From: Impatiens glandulifera
Lineage: Eukaryota > Streptophyta > Magnoliopsida > Ericales > Balsaminaceae
NCBI RefSeq assembly: GCF_907164915.1
Contig: NC_061864.1
Span: 1,102,389 to 1,166,388 of the forward strand
DNA: 64,000 nt
Reading direction: 5' to 3'
The translations under genes were made by a program, and so were the position numbers. The number at the start of each line of letters is the position of its first letter. Position 1 is the first letter of the stretch. Of the stretch, positions 23,521 through 35,049 are shown in pieces. The notes beneath the pieces are model-generated. The model ran no database searches and was not told the origin of the DNA. It saw nothing but the letters and a program-made list of their open reading frames with translations.

Positions 23521-26033
23521 TATTGAAAAGTTAATATTTGTTATTGTCTGGCTTGTGGATGAAGAAATGGAGGATGGGGAGTGTACATAAGAGGATCAAG
23601 ACATAAGGTATATTTTTCTTTAATAATCTGATTTTATGTTTGTCCCACTTACACTAGAGAATAATAGTTCTTACTTTTCTTATTTTTCTTCATCAATAAC
23701 CAAAGCTATTATGAGTATTAAGATAACATGTCTCGGCAATTCAGACATAGTCATTAAATTAATCCGTAAATTTGTATCTCATATCACCATTCTTGTCACT
23801 TTAGCTGTTCTATTTGTTTATGTTTTAAATTTCAATTTTGACATAACTATAAGTAGAATGACATATTTGAGGTGAAATATTTGATTTCTTATCTTTGGAG
23901 AGGGGAATTTTGGAAGAATTTTTCAAGTCTCAAAAACAAAGGCATGCATGTCATCATAAGGGCGTGCATGATTGAGGAATATGGCACAAATAATTAATAC
24001 CCTAAGGAAGGAAGGGCATATTTGTTGTGCTTACGTACACTAGATATTGCCATGGTATTGATCCCATAGTCAATTAATGGCCACGTGGTTAATTAGCCAA
24101 CACTACTAAATAAACTAAATCCGGTTGAAATTGAATTAAGTTTTTATATTTTGATATATTACTCAAATTAAATTAAAAATATGGCAAAATCTAATGAAAT
24201 TTATGATAAGAATATAATATAATATAATATAATATAATATATATATATATATATATATTTACATATATAACTTTTCATTATCATTTTGAATTTCAGATAA
24301 TGTAATAATAAAAGTCAGAATTATTGGACTCCCCATTTTTATTTTGACAAGTATATATCAACATTATTGTTTTATATTCTAGCTGTCACATTTCTGAGGC
24401 ATGCAGAGGAAGGAATTGCTTTATTCTATTTTTTTTAAACTACTTTATAGCAAAATATCGATGAATAATTTATTTTAGTGTTTTCTTGGTTACATTTGGT
24501 ATGACCGTACATAAATAAGTAAAAACTAAAATATCAAGTATTTGACAAACTAATTAAATTCAATTTTTTTTTAATTAAATATGTGATTGATTTAAACTAA
24601 ATACTTAAAAAATATTAACCAAATTTGATTTAAAATTGATACATCAATCTGGAATCAAATAAAACAATGAGTGCCTTTGATTAAGTGTTTAATATATTAT
24701 TTTTATTCAATTGATTAGAATTAAGCTAATTTTATTAAATGAAAATAAAATGAAATAAAATTTACACAAATTTACTAAAAGTGAATTTAAATTATAATTA
24801 TTTAATTAAATTTTAATGCCTAGAAAATTAAAGTATAATATTATAATAAACATTTAACTTTAATTAATTGTCAATCAATTGGCTAATTCGCTAATGTTTA
24901 GACTCTTTAATTTTCTAGCATTGAATGTCTAACTTGTATTTTAACAAATGAACGGATATGAAACAATGTTAATTACTTACGGACTAATTGCTAATAAAAA
25001 TTTTGGATAGTTTGATTTGAAGGTTTAATTCTCAGCAATATATATCAATTCATTATCATATATACATCATCTTATATTTTCTCACTCTAGAATTTCAAAA
25101 GTCATATTCTTGTTTTGTGAGTGTTCTACGAGTTTTTTTGCTCAATATTTCCGTTAAACCCGGTGATAATTCAGGTACATTGATCAAGTTCGACGAGTAG
25201 TGATTTCAGTGAAGAATCACTACTGGATTCGTTGTACCATGGGAAACAGCCATCTACGATAAGCTCCAGCACAAACGGGAGACGACGGAACTGTTTTAAA
25301 GGAAATGTGTCTAACACATGTCTCGAATCAACATCTCAATCGGTGATTTCGTTCTTCATATATTTTATTTATTTCATTTATTTGTACATAATTTTTTATA
25401 TATATTTCTGTAAATTATTTCAAGACAATATTTCTAACACAATTAAATTATGATTAAACACATTTTACGTTTAAACACATTTTTTTCTCAATATCCCTCA
25501 TTTGTTGAATAAAGTGGAGTGAATAAGCTTACTAAAACTTAACTAAGAAAATTAAAAAATTAAAAAATAAAAAATTTTAATTAAATATTAAAATAAAAAT
25601 AGGACCACACATCTTGCCTTAAGATTCGGTTGTTTCTGGTTAGAAGTTGTCACTAAAATAAAAGAGTAGATTAATAATTCTTTAAACTCCTTCTGGTACT
25701 AGATGAGGATAAATATAAATAAACATGAAGTATTAAGTCATATATAAAAACTAAAATAGTTTGTCCCTTATTCATTAAAATGAGTAGAACTAAAATTAAT
25801 GAAGTAAATCTAATTGAAAGAACTTATAATGAAATGTTATAAAAAAAGAAAAAATTATATAAACTATTTTTGTTGGTCATAAAATTGTTCATAGACAAAC
25901 AACATAGAAACAAAAATAGTGAAAAAATCATATAAATAATGTGAAGACAGAGATTACATGTAAGAAATTTGAACATAAACTCAAGAAACTATTATCATTT
26001 TAATTAAGATGTATAAGCATATATCGACTTATC
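23521..26033. other. Gene-free AT-rich region
   Basis: No supported gene. The segment 25089-25345 is less AT-rich and contains ORF fragments, probably a decayed coding or transposon remnant, but I do not recognise it. An AT-dinucleotide run lies at 24236-24258. Weak similarity of 24450-24640 and 25685-25745 to 28620-29100 and 29779-29835 belongs to the larger duplication described at 26034. Confidence 0.5.
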
Positions 26034-26308
26034 ATAAACTAATAATATTATTTCGATTAAAAAAATATTAATCACTTTAAAATAGACGTGGCGCCATATA
26101 AAACACAAAACATAGACGTAATTTAAATAATAATAATAATAATAATAAAAAACGTTTCTAAGTTACTTTTGTGTTTGATCTGATCGAGGGAGTGGTAGAT
26201 TCTTTCAAAAACAAATTATTTAAAGATAATAATTTAGAGTGGGGTATATATAATAATAATAATGTTTCTGTCGTTATTAATTTTATTTTTCGTCCTCAAC
26301 TTGAAATA
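26034..26308 (+). repeat. Non-coding duplication, copy A (promoter-like)
   Basis: Closely similar to 29898-30164 in the same orientation. Both copies share AGACGTGGC immediately followed by CCATATAAAAC, a G-box/ABRE core next to a TATA-like sequence. About 150 bases later both share AATTTAGAGTGGGGTATATA and TTTCTGTCG. No ORF follows. Confidence 0.75.
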
Positions 26309-26448
26309 TATATATTCAATCATATCTATATATATATATATATTTTTTTTTTTTTTGTTAAAAGATAGAAACTTAGACCATCTCCAACCGAAAAACTAAT
26401 TTTCAAACTCATTTTGGTGTAAATGTCACATCAAACAGCAATTCTACT

Positions 26449-27867
26449 AAGTGACGGACCTACAAGGGGCCCGGGCCTCCCCCAACCATAAAAGTTTTAA
26501 GATATTTTATATATATATTTATCAAATAAGGTATTGTTATGCTGGTTTTGGAGTTGACCTTTCATAATGGAGGTTTCATAATGGAGGATCACTTTGCTTC
26601 TCATATTTTCTAATATATAAATATTTATAATAAATTAACGCTTTCTTTTATAAAAAAAATTAATTTATAATTATAGTATTCTAATTTCAAATATAATTTT
26701 ATTAAAGTAATTATTATTTTTATTTTATACCAATAATATTTTCTAAGATACAATATTTATAATAATAATACATAAATTTTAGTTAATATATAAATAAAAT
26801 TTATTTATATAATTTAAAATATAAAGAATTATATATAAAATAATGAAAATTATATAAGATTATTATTTATTTTAAAACTACATTTATATTATAATTATAT
26901 ATATATATTTTTTATTAATTTCAATATAATTAATTAATAATACAAATTACTTATAAAATAAAGATTAAAATAATAATTTATATAAATATAAAGATAAAAT
27001 ATTATTTTATATTTTTTAATTTTAAATTAATTTTAAACTATTACAACAAATAAATGTATTTGTTAGATTTTATTTAGGGGCTAGGTTATGACACATATCT
27101 ATTTTTAGTTATTTATTTTATGTAGGATATAGAATAATGGAGATGTTCTATAAACGAATTTTTACTTCTACATCACATGAGCAGTCTGAGCATTCTCAAT
27201 CAATTAATGAGCCTACTAATGAGTCTAACGTTCCTGATCAAATATACATGGTTAGAACATAGCATATCAAAAGATACATCATTTTGTTTTTAGTGTTATC
27301 TTTTTAAGCCTTTAAATAGAGAAAACGTAGATGTTACCTTTATAGAAGATGGGTACAAAAATTGGAAAAGGGCATTAGAAAGATTCAATCGACATATGGG
27401 AACTTCAAATAGTTGTCATAATGAAGCTAAAAATCAATTTGAATCATTTCAAGATCAAAGACATAACATGAGAAACGTTTTACGTACACATGGTCGTGAT
27501 ATAGAAATAAATTATCGCACCCGTTTAACGACAATGTTTGATGTAACACGCTTTCTATTGAGGCAATGATTACCTTTTCGAGGACATGATGAGTCAAGTA
27601 GTTCATCAAATAAAAGTAATTTTCTTGAATTGATTGATTGGTATAGTCAACGTAATGAAAATATTTTGTCTTCTTTTTGTACTGACTCATGTACAAGAAT
27701 AATTTAATAATTGTGCTTGTTAGTATTTTGTAATTGTACTTGTTAGTATTTTTATGTAATTACCGAGTAAAATTTTAATTAAAAAATGTATTTATTTGAT
27801 CGCCAAAAAAATACTATGTTACTATGTATTTGGCCCCCCCGAGAAAATATTTCTGGGTCCGCCACTG
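26449..27867 (+). mobile_element. 1.42-kb hAT transposon derivative, nested
   Basis: Exact 8-bp target duplication ATTCTACT at 26441-26448 and 27868-27875. The right end is GGTCCGCCACTG; the left end AAGTGACGGACC is the same inverted repeat with a few substitutions. It holds a decayed fragment of a transposase gene, so it is an internally deleted, non-autonomous hAT copy. Confidence 0.92.
27137..27690 (+). pseudogene. hAT transposase N-terminal remnant (TTF/ZMYM1-like)
   Basis: A frame begins MEMFYKRIFTSTSHEQ, the usual start of plant hAT proteins of the zinc-finger MYM-type/TTF family. It closes at a stop near 27260. A second open stretch from 27294 reads CYLFKPLNRENVDVTF, then GYKNWKRALERFNRH, typical of the TTF zinc-finger region. 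It hits a stop after FLLRQ (near 27567) and fades after LIDWYSQRNENI. The catalytic DDE region is absent. It cannot encode an active transposase. Confidence 0.85.
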
Positions 27868-28520
27868 ATTCTACTCCAACCGAAAAACTCATTCTTAAAC
27901 CCAAAAGAATATTCTTATAATATTCTTTCTTACTTCAACTTTTATAACTTTTTAATATCACCCATATCTTTTACAAACTTATAAATTACACCACAATATT
28001 ATAATATCATCCAAATATTTTAAACTTAAATATAAATTAATTATAAAATTTTATTAAAATAATATATATAATATATATATATATATATATTAAAGTAATT
28101 TTTTTTAATATTATTATAATTTTTTTTTAATTATATTATAAATTTATGTTATATAAAAAATATTATATAAATTAAATTAATAATTTTATATAAATAAACT
28201 TAATATAAAATATAAGATAAAAATAAAATATAAATAAATAAAATATATAAACAAATAAAACATATAAACAAATTAAAATATAAATAAATTAAAATATAAA
28301 TAAATTATATAAGTAAGTTTAATATATAAAATTAATTAAGTAAAAGTTAAAGGGCTAAAATGCAAAATAAAATAAAATATGCGTTTGTGAACAGTAGCAA
28401 CGCATATTTGCGTTTTTTGAAGTGGAAAAATGAGAAATCTCATTTTAGGTTTAGTTTTGCAGTTCGGTTGGAGGAGAATACCCATTTTGGGTATGCGTTT
28501 CCAGTACTGTTGGAATGCTC

Positions 28521-28559
28521 TTATTCCCCTAATTGATTTTTTTATGTTTTTGTGAAGTT

Positions 28560-28590
<31 letters not shown>

Positions 28591-28814
28591 AGATTTATCT
28601 CACTCACATCCAAATCGTTGAATAATTTATGGTATGTTTTACTTTTGTTACATTTGTTATAGTGGTACATAAAAAATAAAAATAACTATTTTTTCAACTA
28701 ATTAAATTATAAACTCTAAATATATAAGCTCAAAGACCCACAACCTTCGCTTATTCTTTAGAATATTATCCTACATTTATACCAAAGTTCATAATTATTT
28801 GATTTGCCAACACA

Positions 28815-28876
<62 letters not shown>

Positions 28877-29295
28877 CAAAAATACAAATTAACAGCTTCC
28901 TTATATGCATCTTAAAGCATAAAACCAAAACATTCCTAATCCTGAAACAAAATTGTCTTCTTCAGATTTAATTTAACTATCCATTATTAATTTGAACAAA
29001 TAAAGAGAACCACATAACTAGCCAAAAAGAAATGTGTTCTTGATTTATACTAAATACTTAAAAAAAAAAAATCAACGAAATTTCGAATACACGAATCCGT
29101 TCAGAAAAGCTTCAAACCACAAGTCTTTTACTCAAACAGGTTTGACAAAACTTTTAATACTAATCAAATAAGATCTAAATCAAAATCTATGTCTACAAAG
29201 TTTAGGAATTCCAAACTAACTTAATATTATTATTTCCTTGAAAAAAAAAACTAATTAAATAGACATCATTCATTGCCTTTCCAATTAAAACTAAA
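28521..29295. other. AT-rich spacer with AT microsatellite
   Basis: Contains a perfect AT dinucleotide run of about 54 bases at 28819-28872. The rest is weakly similar to the region 24450-24640. No gene was seen. Confidence 0.55.
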
Positions 29296-29303
29296 ACTTG
29301 AGA

Positions 29304-29583
29304 CAGAGTTGGTCCGAATTTTGGGAGGTCCTATCCCCGATAAAAATAAAAGATTATTTTTTTGTTATTGTCTTACGTCTAGTATTAAAAAATAATAATA
29401 AAAAAATAATTTTTGGTGAAGTTTGAACTCGTAAACAAATAAAAATTCTAAATTTCTAACTTGAACCACTAAGCTTCAACATGTTAAATTTAAAAAACTC
29501 ATAAACTTATTTAAATATTTAATGTATTTTATTAAACGGGCTACCCCGAGAGTTTGTCGGGCTTACCCTAAGGGCCGGCCCTG
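29304..29583. mobile_element. 280-bp hAT-like MITE
   Basis: Left end CAGAGTTGGTCC and right end GGCCGGCCCTG form an imperfect hAT-type inverted repeat. The flanking octamers ACTTGAGA and ACTTAGGT agree at only five of eight positions, so the insertion would be old. No coding capacity. Confidence 0.55.
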
Positions 29584-29897
29584 ACTTAGGTATAAATCTG
29601 TAATCAAATAAGACTATGAAAATCATCAAAACCAATAGGTTGTACGTGTATCAAACAAGTCCTAAATACAAGGAAAACAAAAACAAGGTTTCTAGAGTTT
29701 TTTTACATATAAATGAAGCCTTAAAACAATATTTTTTTTTACTTTTAAAACAAACCTTATTTTTTTTATGACATATTAACTCCTTGTACGTGCTAGATGA
29801 AGATCAATATAAATAAACATGAAATATATTCAATAAATAGACATAGACACAAGAAATCAACAACACACTCAAATGTTTAAACATCAAACAACCCACC

Positions 29898-30164
29898 ATA
29901 AACTAATAATATTATTTGGATTAAAAAAATTATTAATTCATCTAAATAAGACGTGGCACCATATAAAACATAAAACATAGACGTAAGTTAAATATAATAC
30001 GTAATTTAAATATAGTAAGAAAACACGTTTCTATCAAAGTTACTTCTCCAAATACTTATTTTAAAAACAAATTATGTAAAGATAATAATTTAGAGTGGGG
30101 TATATATAATAATAATGTTTCTGTCGTATTAATTTTATTTTTTGTCCTCAACTTTAAATTATAT
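29898..30164 (+). repeat. Non-coding duplication, copy B (promoter-like)
   Basis: Partner of 26034-26308 in direct orientation, about 3.87 kb downstream. It keeps the ACGTGGC plus CATATAAAAC block (29951-29969) and the GAGTGGGGTATATA block. Copy A is followed by the Tourist element instead of the sequence found after copy B. Confidence 0.75.
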
Positions 30165-30808
30165 ATTTTGGTATTTAATAAATATGTGATCTTTAAGTTA
30201 GCAACCAAATTTAGTGGGACCAGCGTGATGTGCAATCATGATGAATTAAGAAGACTATGGAGGGTATGGTGAGGTCTCAAGAAAGAACATGAAGTAACTA
30301 ATTTTATTATTATTTGAATTTAAATATATATTTAAACTTCCATCTCTTTGATCCTAATTTATCACGTCTATTTATCTTAATTAATCTTCATTTCAATCCA
30401 ATTTTTTAATCGATAATATTATTTAATTTATTAATCAAAATATTAAAATATTTTTTATTTTATTTATATATATTAATACATTTAAATTTCTTATAAAAAA
30501 ATATTTAATCCTCAAAATCATCATAAATTCCAAACAAACCTAAGATTGTCTTGAATTTATTTATTTTTAAAGAGTTAATCTCATTAATTTAAAAAAAAAA
30601 GTTACACATACCAAATTAATTTTCAAATAATACAATATTATATAACGTCTAAAAAAATCAAAACAATTAAATTACAATATAAACAGTTAAATAACAATCT
30701 AAACATTAAATAATATATCAAATTTACAAAAATTAAAATTATAATAAAAATGATTCAATAATCTTACATTGTTTTAAGACGTACTCGTTTGAGTTATGTA
30801 AAGATAAA

Positions 30809-30958
30809 ACTCTACCTAGGTAGCCCTAGTAAAAGTCGGTTTAAGATATCAAAATGGCATGGGTTCAATTTCATCTAAAAGTGTTTTGAATTTAAGTGCG
30901 GATCATTACTGTGAGGTATCTTAATAGTTCTTTCTTTAATTCTCAAAAAAAAAGATGG
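30809..30958 (+). mobile_element. Second SINE-like element
   Basis: 150 bp with a box A-like TAGCCCTAGTAAAAGTCGG, a box B-like GGGTTCAATTT and a terminal A run. It is flanked by the perfect direct repeat AAGATAAA (30801-30808 and 30959-30966). Its middle resembles the SINE in the NHD1 intron (CATG-GTTC-ATT-CA, AAAG, TTTTGA, AAGTG in the same order), which suggests a shared family. Confidence 0.55.
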
Positions 30959-31251
30959 AAGATAAATTAAAGCAAGCCGAATAAATTAATTTAGTTATAT
31001 CAGAAGAATCTCTATCAAATAATATGGACGACAGTGAAAATTGTTTTTGACCGTGGGTTGGTAAGCATCACTAGAAAATATTCTGTCAAATGATAATTGA
31101 TCATTTACATATATTGTTAAAATAATGAGAACCCCATAAAAACAATTGAGGATTTGTGTAAGAAGGTCGTCCAAATGGAATATCAGTTTAATTAGATAAC
31201 TCCAGATATGACAACTTCGTCTCATTTACTTTTAAGAAGAGGATAGATACA

Positions 31252-31376
31252 TACTCGAGAAAAGATCATTAAAACAATCGGCAAGTATGAGCAGCAAACG
31301 ACCCACTAAAAAACACGTACTCGAGAAAAGATCACTAAAACAATCGGCAAGTATGAACAACAAACAACCCACCAAC
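31252..31376. repeat. 66-bp tandem duplication
   Basis: Two direct copies starting TACTCGAGAAAAGATCA at 31252 and 31318, about 90% alike. They continue through ACAATCGGCAAGTATGA and ACCCAC. Confidence 0.8.
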
Positions 31377-33151
31377 AACTGAGAGTATTTATTCTTATTA
31401 TAAAAGTTCGAGATAACAAATTCGATCCGACTAAACATAATGTCAAATCGAATAAAATATAACTCAAATTCAAATCTAAGTGGTCAAATTCAAATCTAAG
31501 TAGTGCAAATAAAAACAAGATCCTCTATGTTAAATAAAAAAGATAAAATAATTTTTTAGTTCTTAGAGTAATTAAGTTAATTTAATAATAAAGGGAGAAA
31601 AAAATAAAATAATGATTATTAATGATTTTCAGTACATATTATTATTATTTTGTAAAAAATTAAAAGGTTTTGATTTATATAAATAAAATAAATAATAATA
31701 ATTTAAAAATAAAGGTATTTTAGTGTTTTTCATAATGAATTGAGTAATCTAATTAATTAGATGGAGGTGAAATGATATTTTATTTTGTTTAGATTATATT
31801 GCCTTAGCTTTTTTATACATAATTATTATCATTACACCTAGAATAAGATCTCAATATTATAAAAGAATCTAGCTTAATATTGTTTTATTGTCCCTAAATA
31901 TTATAAATATTTATTAAATTAATTTTACTCAAAATCTACTTTTTTTTTATTAGAAATATTTTAGTAATCACAAAGATTTTAATCTCGTACTTATTTTTAT
32001 TCTTTATCTAAATTATTTATAGTTTAGTTTTCTTTGATGTAAAATAATATTGTTTTTTATATCTGACAAATATAATCAAAATAGAGTTTTAAAATTATAT
32101 AATAAATATTTAAACAAAAATTTGTAATTTTATAACAATTTAATTAATAAAAATATTATTCAACATATTAGATGTCCAAGAGTATTTCTATTGAATCGTT
32201 TAAATAATAATAAATTTTAAAAGACTCTAATAATTAGAGTATTATATTTAATTTGTAGTTTAGATTTTTTTTAACAAAAATGTGTAAGGAATGATGTGTC
32301 AATTTTTAGATGGATTAAATTTTTTTTTATTTTTTTTCATATTTTCAATTCAATTACTAGGTTTTACATCAATCCTTACACATTTTTGTAAAGATTTTTC
32401 CTGATCTATATCATTTCTCATTTAATTATTTATAATACTATTTAAACACTAGAATGTAAAATGGAACCTTAAATTTCATGATACAATTAAAAACCAAACT
32501 CAAATTTAATTTTATTTCACGATATATTATTTTCCTAAATAATCAAATATAGAAAAGATAGTTAAAGCAATAAAATTGAAAAAAACCCAATAGTGATGTC
32601 ATTAAGTAAAGAAAATAAAAGATAATTAGTGCACTCATTGAGAAGATCAGTGTCCAATCAATAACATTAGTGAATTAAATGAGATATTCAAACACAAAAC
32701 CTTATTCAATAGACATTCAATTGAATGGTAAGATAATGCAATCATAAATTTGGTGTTGACATCACCTATATATATATTAAATGAATCAATTTTAATAAGA
32801 AACAAGTGGAATTTGGGTAAGTCTATTAAGTCCACGGTGATACGTACAGTTCACCTGTACAATAAAAAAAAGTTAATTAAATTTTTATTATTTTTTTTAT
32901 ATATAAAAGTTTAATATAGTGTTTGGAACAAATTTATGAATCTTTATTTGGATATGTGTTTAAATTTCACCAATTTTATTTATTTTTAATTAAAACTAAG
33001 ATAGTTAAAATAAATTTCATATTTTTTCTACTTTGAGTTGGGCATCCAAAACTCAGGACAAGCACTCCTTAGAAACATTTTAAAAATGATGGTGATTTTC
33101 AATATTTAATCTTGTTAGAACTTGACTATCATTTAATAGGATAAAATCCTC

Positions 33152-33274
33152 AACGAACCTGTTCCAAATTATAAAATGATGCCGTTTGGACTGAATTAGG
33201 AGAGAGAATAAAAAAATTGAAGCAATTAGGAAGACGACATCATTTTATAATTTGAAATAGGGTACGTAGTTCAG
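33152..33274. repeat. Hairpin-forming inverted repeat
   Basis: Left arm around CAAATTATAAAATGATGCCG (33165-33184) matches the reverse complement of the right arm ACGACATCATTTTATAATTTG (33234-33254). Similarity extends outward. The loop is about 50 bases. It is probably a small MITE, but no target duplication was identified. Confidence 0.6.
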
Positions 33275-33511
33275 AGAATCTATTACACCGGTCATTTTAT
33301 GAAAGAATATCTTACATGCAAGCCTTTAAAGTAGTTAATATTTATTCATAAAATTATATTTATTGAAATTAGGATTCATCATTACAATAATATTAAAAAA
33401 TAAAACTCTAAATGACAGAAATGTAGTTAGAAAAATAAAATTCAAACCCCTTAGAAAGAAAGTCAAAGAAAGTCTTCATTCTTGTAAAACACTCATCATC
33501 ATCATCGTGGA

Positions 33512-34969
33512 TCAATATGAGGTCGCCTTGGTTAGCGATTTGACCGTTACAGCTGGGCCCAATAGTATAGTACCGACATCAACAGTAAACGTATCATAAC
33601 GTAAGAACAAGTCCACCAAAATTAGCCTGGACAAGAGTATCACCAGATACTTCCCTGCACATTGCTTGTTTCCGGCCGTTGGCTCCTCCGTCTCCCGCCC
33701 ATTCGACCAATAAACATACTTCAACAGCTTCTCTCCTTCTTCCCCAACAAATCTATCCGCCATAAACTCCTCCGGATTCACAAAAATCTTCGAATCTTTC
33801 GTAGCAAACGGCTGATACCCAAATATAATCTCCCCTTTCTTTATCTCAAATCTCGCCTCATGATTATTAATCACAATATCCTCCTTCGCCTTCGCATACT
33901 GATACGGAACCGGCGGCTCGATTCTAAGAGCCTCGTACACGACCGATTTCGTCAGACTCATCTTCTCCAACGCCGAAAACGTCACCCCGCCTTCCGATTT
34001 CACGACGCCCCTAATCTCATCCGCCAGCCGTCGGTGTAGTCCTTTCCCGGCTAATCCGACCCATTTGATAATAATCGGGAATAGAACTTTCATCCCGCCG
34101 TAGGAACTGAATCCGGCGAGGAATACGTGGTTATGACAAGCTTCCTCTCGAGAAAGGCCTAATTTTTCCCCTTGATCTAAAACAGATTTCGCCGAGGAAT
34201 AGAAAGCGTCGTAGAGTTTCTGGTAATCGGATTTCACTAGAAAAGGTGGGAGGCGGAATGTATGGAGAAGTAAATCTTCGACGAAATTTGGGATGAATTT
34301 CAATCCTAATGTCATTAACGGTGCTAGTTGAAACAGAAGCCATTTGTCGAACAATTTAGAACCGTCGGATCCGAGATTGGTTTGTTTGGAAGGAATATCA
34401 TCGTCGGAGAAGAGACGGACGACGAAATCGAACGACATTTTGTCGCTGTGTGTGTTGAAATTATTAGTTGGGACCTTTCCTAATGCGACGTCGTCTTCGA
34501 GTTGTCCGAGGAGATCATTAGTACAGCTACGGAAGATTGGAATAACGGAGTTATGACGGGAGGCGACAAACGACAGCGCGAATTGCTTCGCCGCCGTATG
34601 AGTTGGTTCAGATGGGTCGAGAAAAGCGCATACTCTGTAACCGCCGAAGAGTTTCGTCGACGGCATGTAGGTGCCGTCTAGGATGTTTCGTTTTTCAACC
34701 TTGGACGTGTCGAATAAGATGGGGAAACTGACGGCGTCGAGGACGGTTACGACTCTTGGGTTTGGTGCCATGAACGGACCTGGAGGCATGTTTGTTCGGA
34801 AGATGGTTGATTTGTGTTTTTCGAGTCTGGTTTTGAGAAACTTGTCGGGTCCTTGATTGTAGTAGAAATCTAGTCGGTCTTTGATTGCTCCGAAGAATGG
34901 AATGCCATAGCTGCCGGGAATTGCCCGGAGAGGGAGCTTAGAGTGATCGGAATCATTAACCTGACTCAT
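33512..34969 (-). CDS. CYP74-family cytochrome P450 (allene oxide synthase-like)
   Basis: Intronless, 485 residues. CYP74 enzymes rearrange fatty-acid hydroperoxides without O2 or reductase. Members are allene oxide synthase (jasmonate route), hydroperoxide lyase and divinyl ether synthase. Features are the CYP74 start LPLRAIPGSYGIPFFGAIKD, MPPGPF at 61-66, substrate-recognition region YMPSTKLFGGYRVCAFLDPS (101-120), I-helix GFSSYGGMK (286-294), ExxR at Glu346-Arg349, FGYQPFATKD (383-392) and heme loop NKQCAGK with Cys437. There is no transit peptide, as in 9-hydroperoxide-type or rubber-particle CYP74s. Overall it looks most like AOS (GYQPFATKD, Phe107 region, EPPVPYQYAKAK). Two oddities stand out: Ser288 where CYP74 enzymes have the catalytic Asn, and Tyr441 after CAGK where Asp is usual. 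Activity may be changed or lost. The reading frame is intact. Confidence 0.93.
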   Translation of the reverse strand: MSQVNDSDHSKLPLRAIPGSYGIPFFGAIKDRLDFYYNQGPDKFLKTRLEKHKSTIFRTNMPPGPFMAPNPRVVTVLDAVSFPILFDTSKVEKRNILDGTYMPSTKLFGGYRVCAFLDPSEPTHTAAKQFALSFVASRHNSVIPIFRSCTNDLLGQLEDDVALGKVPTNNFNTHSDKMSFDFVVRLFSDDDIPSKQTNLGSDGSKLFDKWLLFQLAPLMTLGLKFIPNFVEDLLLHTFRLPPFLVKSDYQKLYDAFYSSAKSVLDQGEKLGLSREEACHNHVFLAGFSSYGGMKVLFPIIIKWVGLAGKGLHRRLADEIRGVVKSEGGVTFSALEKMSLTKSVVYEALRIEPPVPYQYAKAKEDIVINNHEARFEIKKGEIIFGYQPFATKDSKIFVNPEEFMADRFVGEEGEKLLKYVYWSNGRETEEPTAGNKQCAGKYLVILLSRLILVDLFLRYDTFTVDVGTILLGPAVTVKSLTKATSY

Positions 34970-35040
34970 TTTGTCTTTTTGATAATCAAATATGTGTTGG
35001 CTTGTTGTTGTAGTTGTTGATAATGTGAGCCTTTGGTGGC

Positions 35041-35049
35041 ATTTTATAG
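35041..35049 (-). promoter_or_regulatory. TATA box of the CYP74 gene
   Basis: CTATAAAAT on the minus strand, 72-80 bases before the ATG, with GC-richer sequence immediately downstream. This is a good plant TATA box and suggests the copy retains a promoter. Confidence 0.65.

Larger units (their letters stand above)
26376..28520. mobile_element. Tourist/PIF-Harbinger-type element carrying a nested hAT
   Basis: Ends read GACCATCTCCAACC inward on the left and GAGCATTCCAACAG inward on the right. Both are flanked by the trinucleotide TTA (26373-26375 and 28521-28523), as expected for PIF/Harbinger MITEs. The interior is extremely AT-rich and non-coding. It is interrupted by a 1.4-kb hAT insertion at 26449; without that, the element is about 0.7 kb. 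Confidence 0.8.
30967..33511. other. Gene-free AT-rich region downstream of CYP74
   Basis: No supported gene. It includes a 66-bp tandem duplication (31252-31376), a doubled 19-base motif at 31464-31503 and a hairpin element at 33152-33274, listed separately. The rest is low-complexity AT sequence. Confidence 0.5.

Noticed and set aside
25232..25453. 73-codon frame in a less AT-rich patch
   Set aside because: Ends in low-complexity residues and matches no family I know; possibly a relic, but unsupported as a gene.
27427..27696. 89-codon minus-strand frame
   Set aside because: Antisense shadow of the decayed hAT transposase.
33662..34039. 125-codon plus-strand frame
   Set aside because: Antisense shadow of the CYP74 exon.
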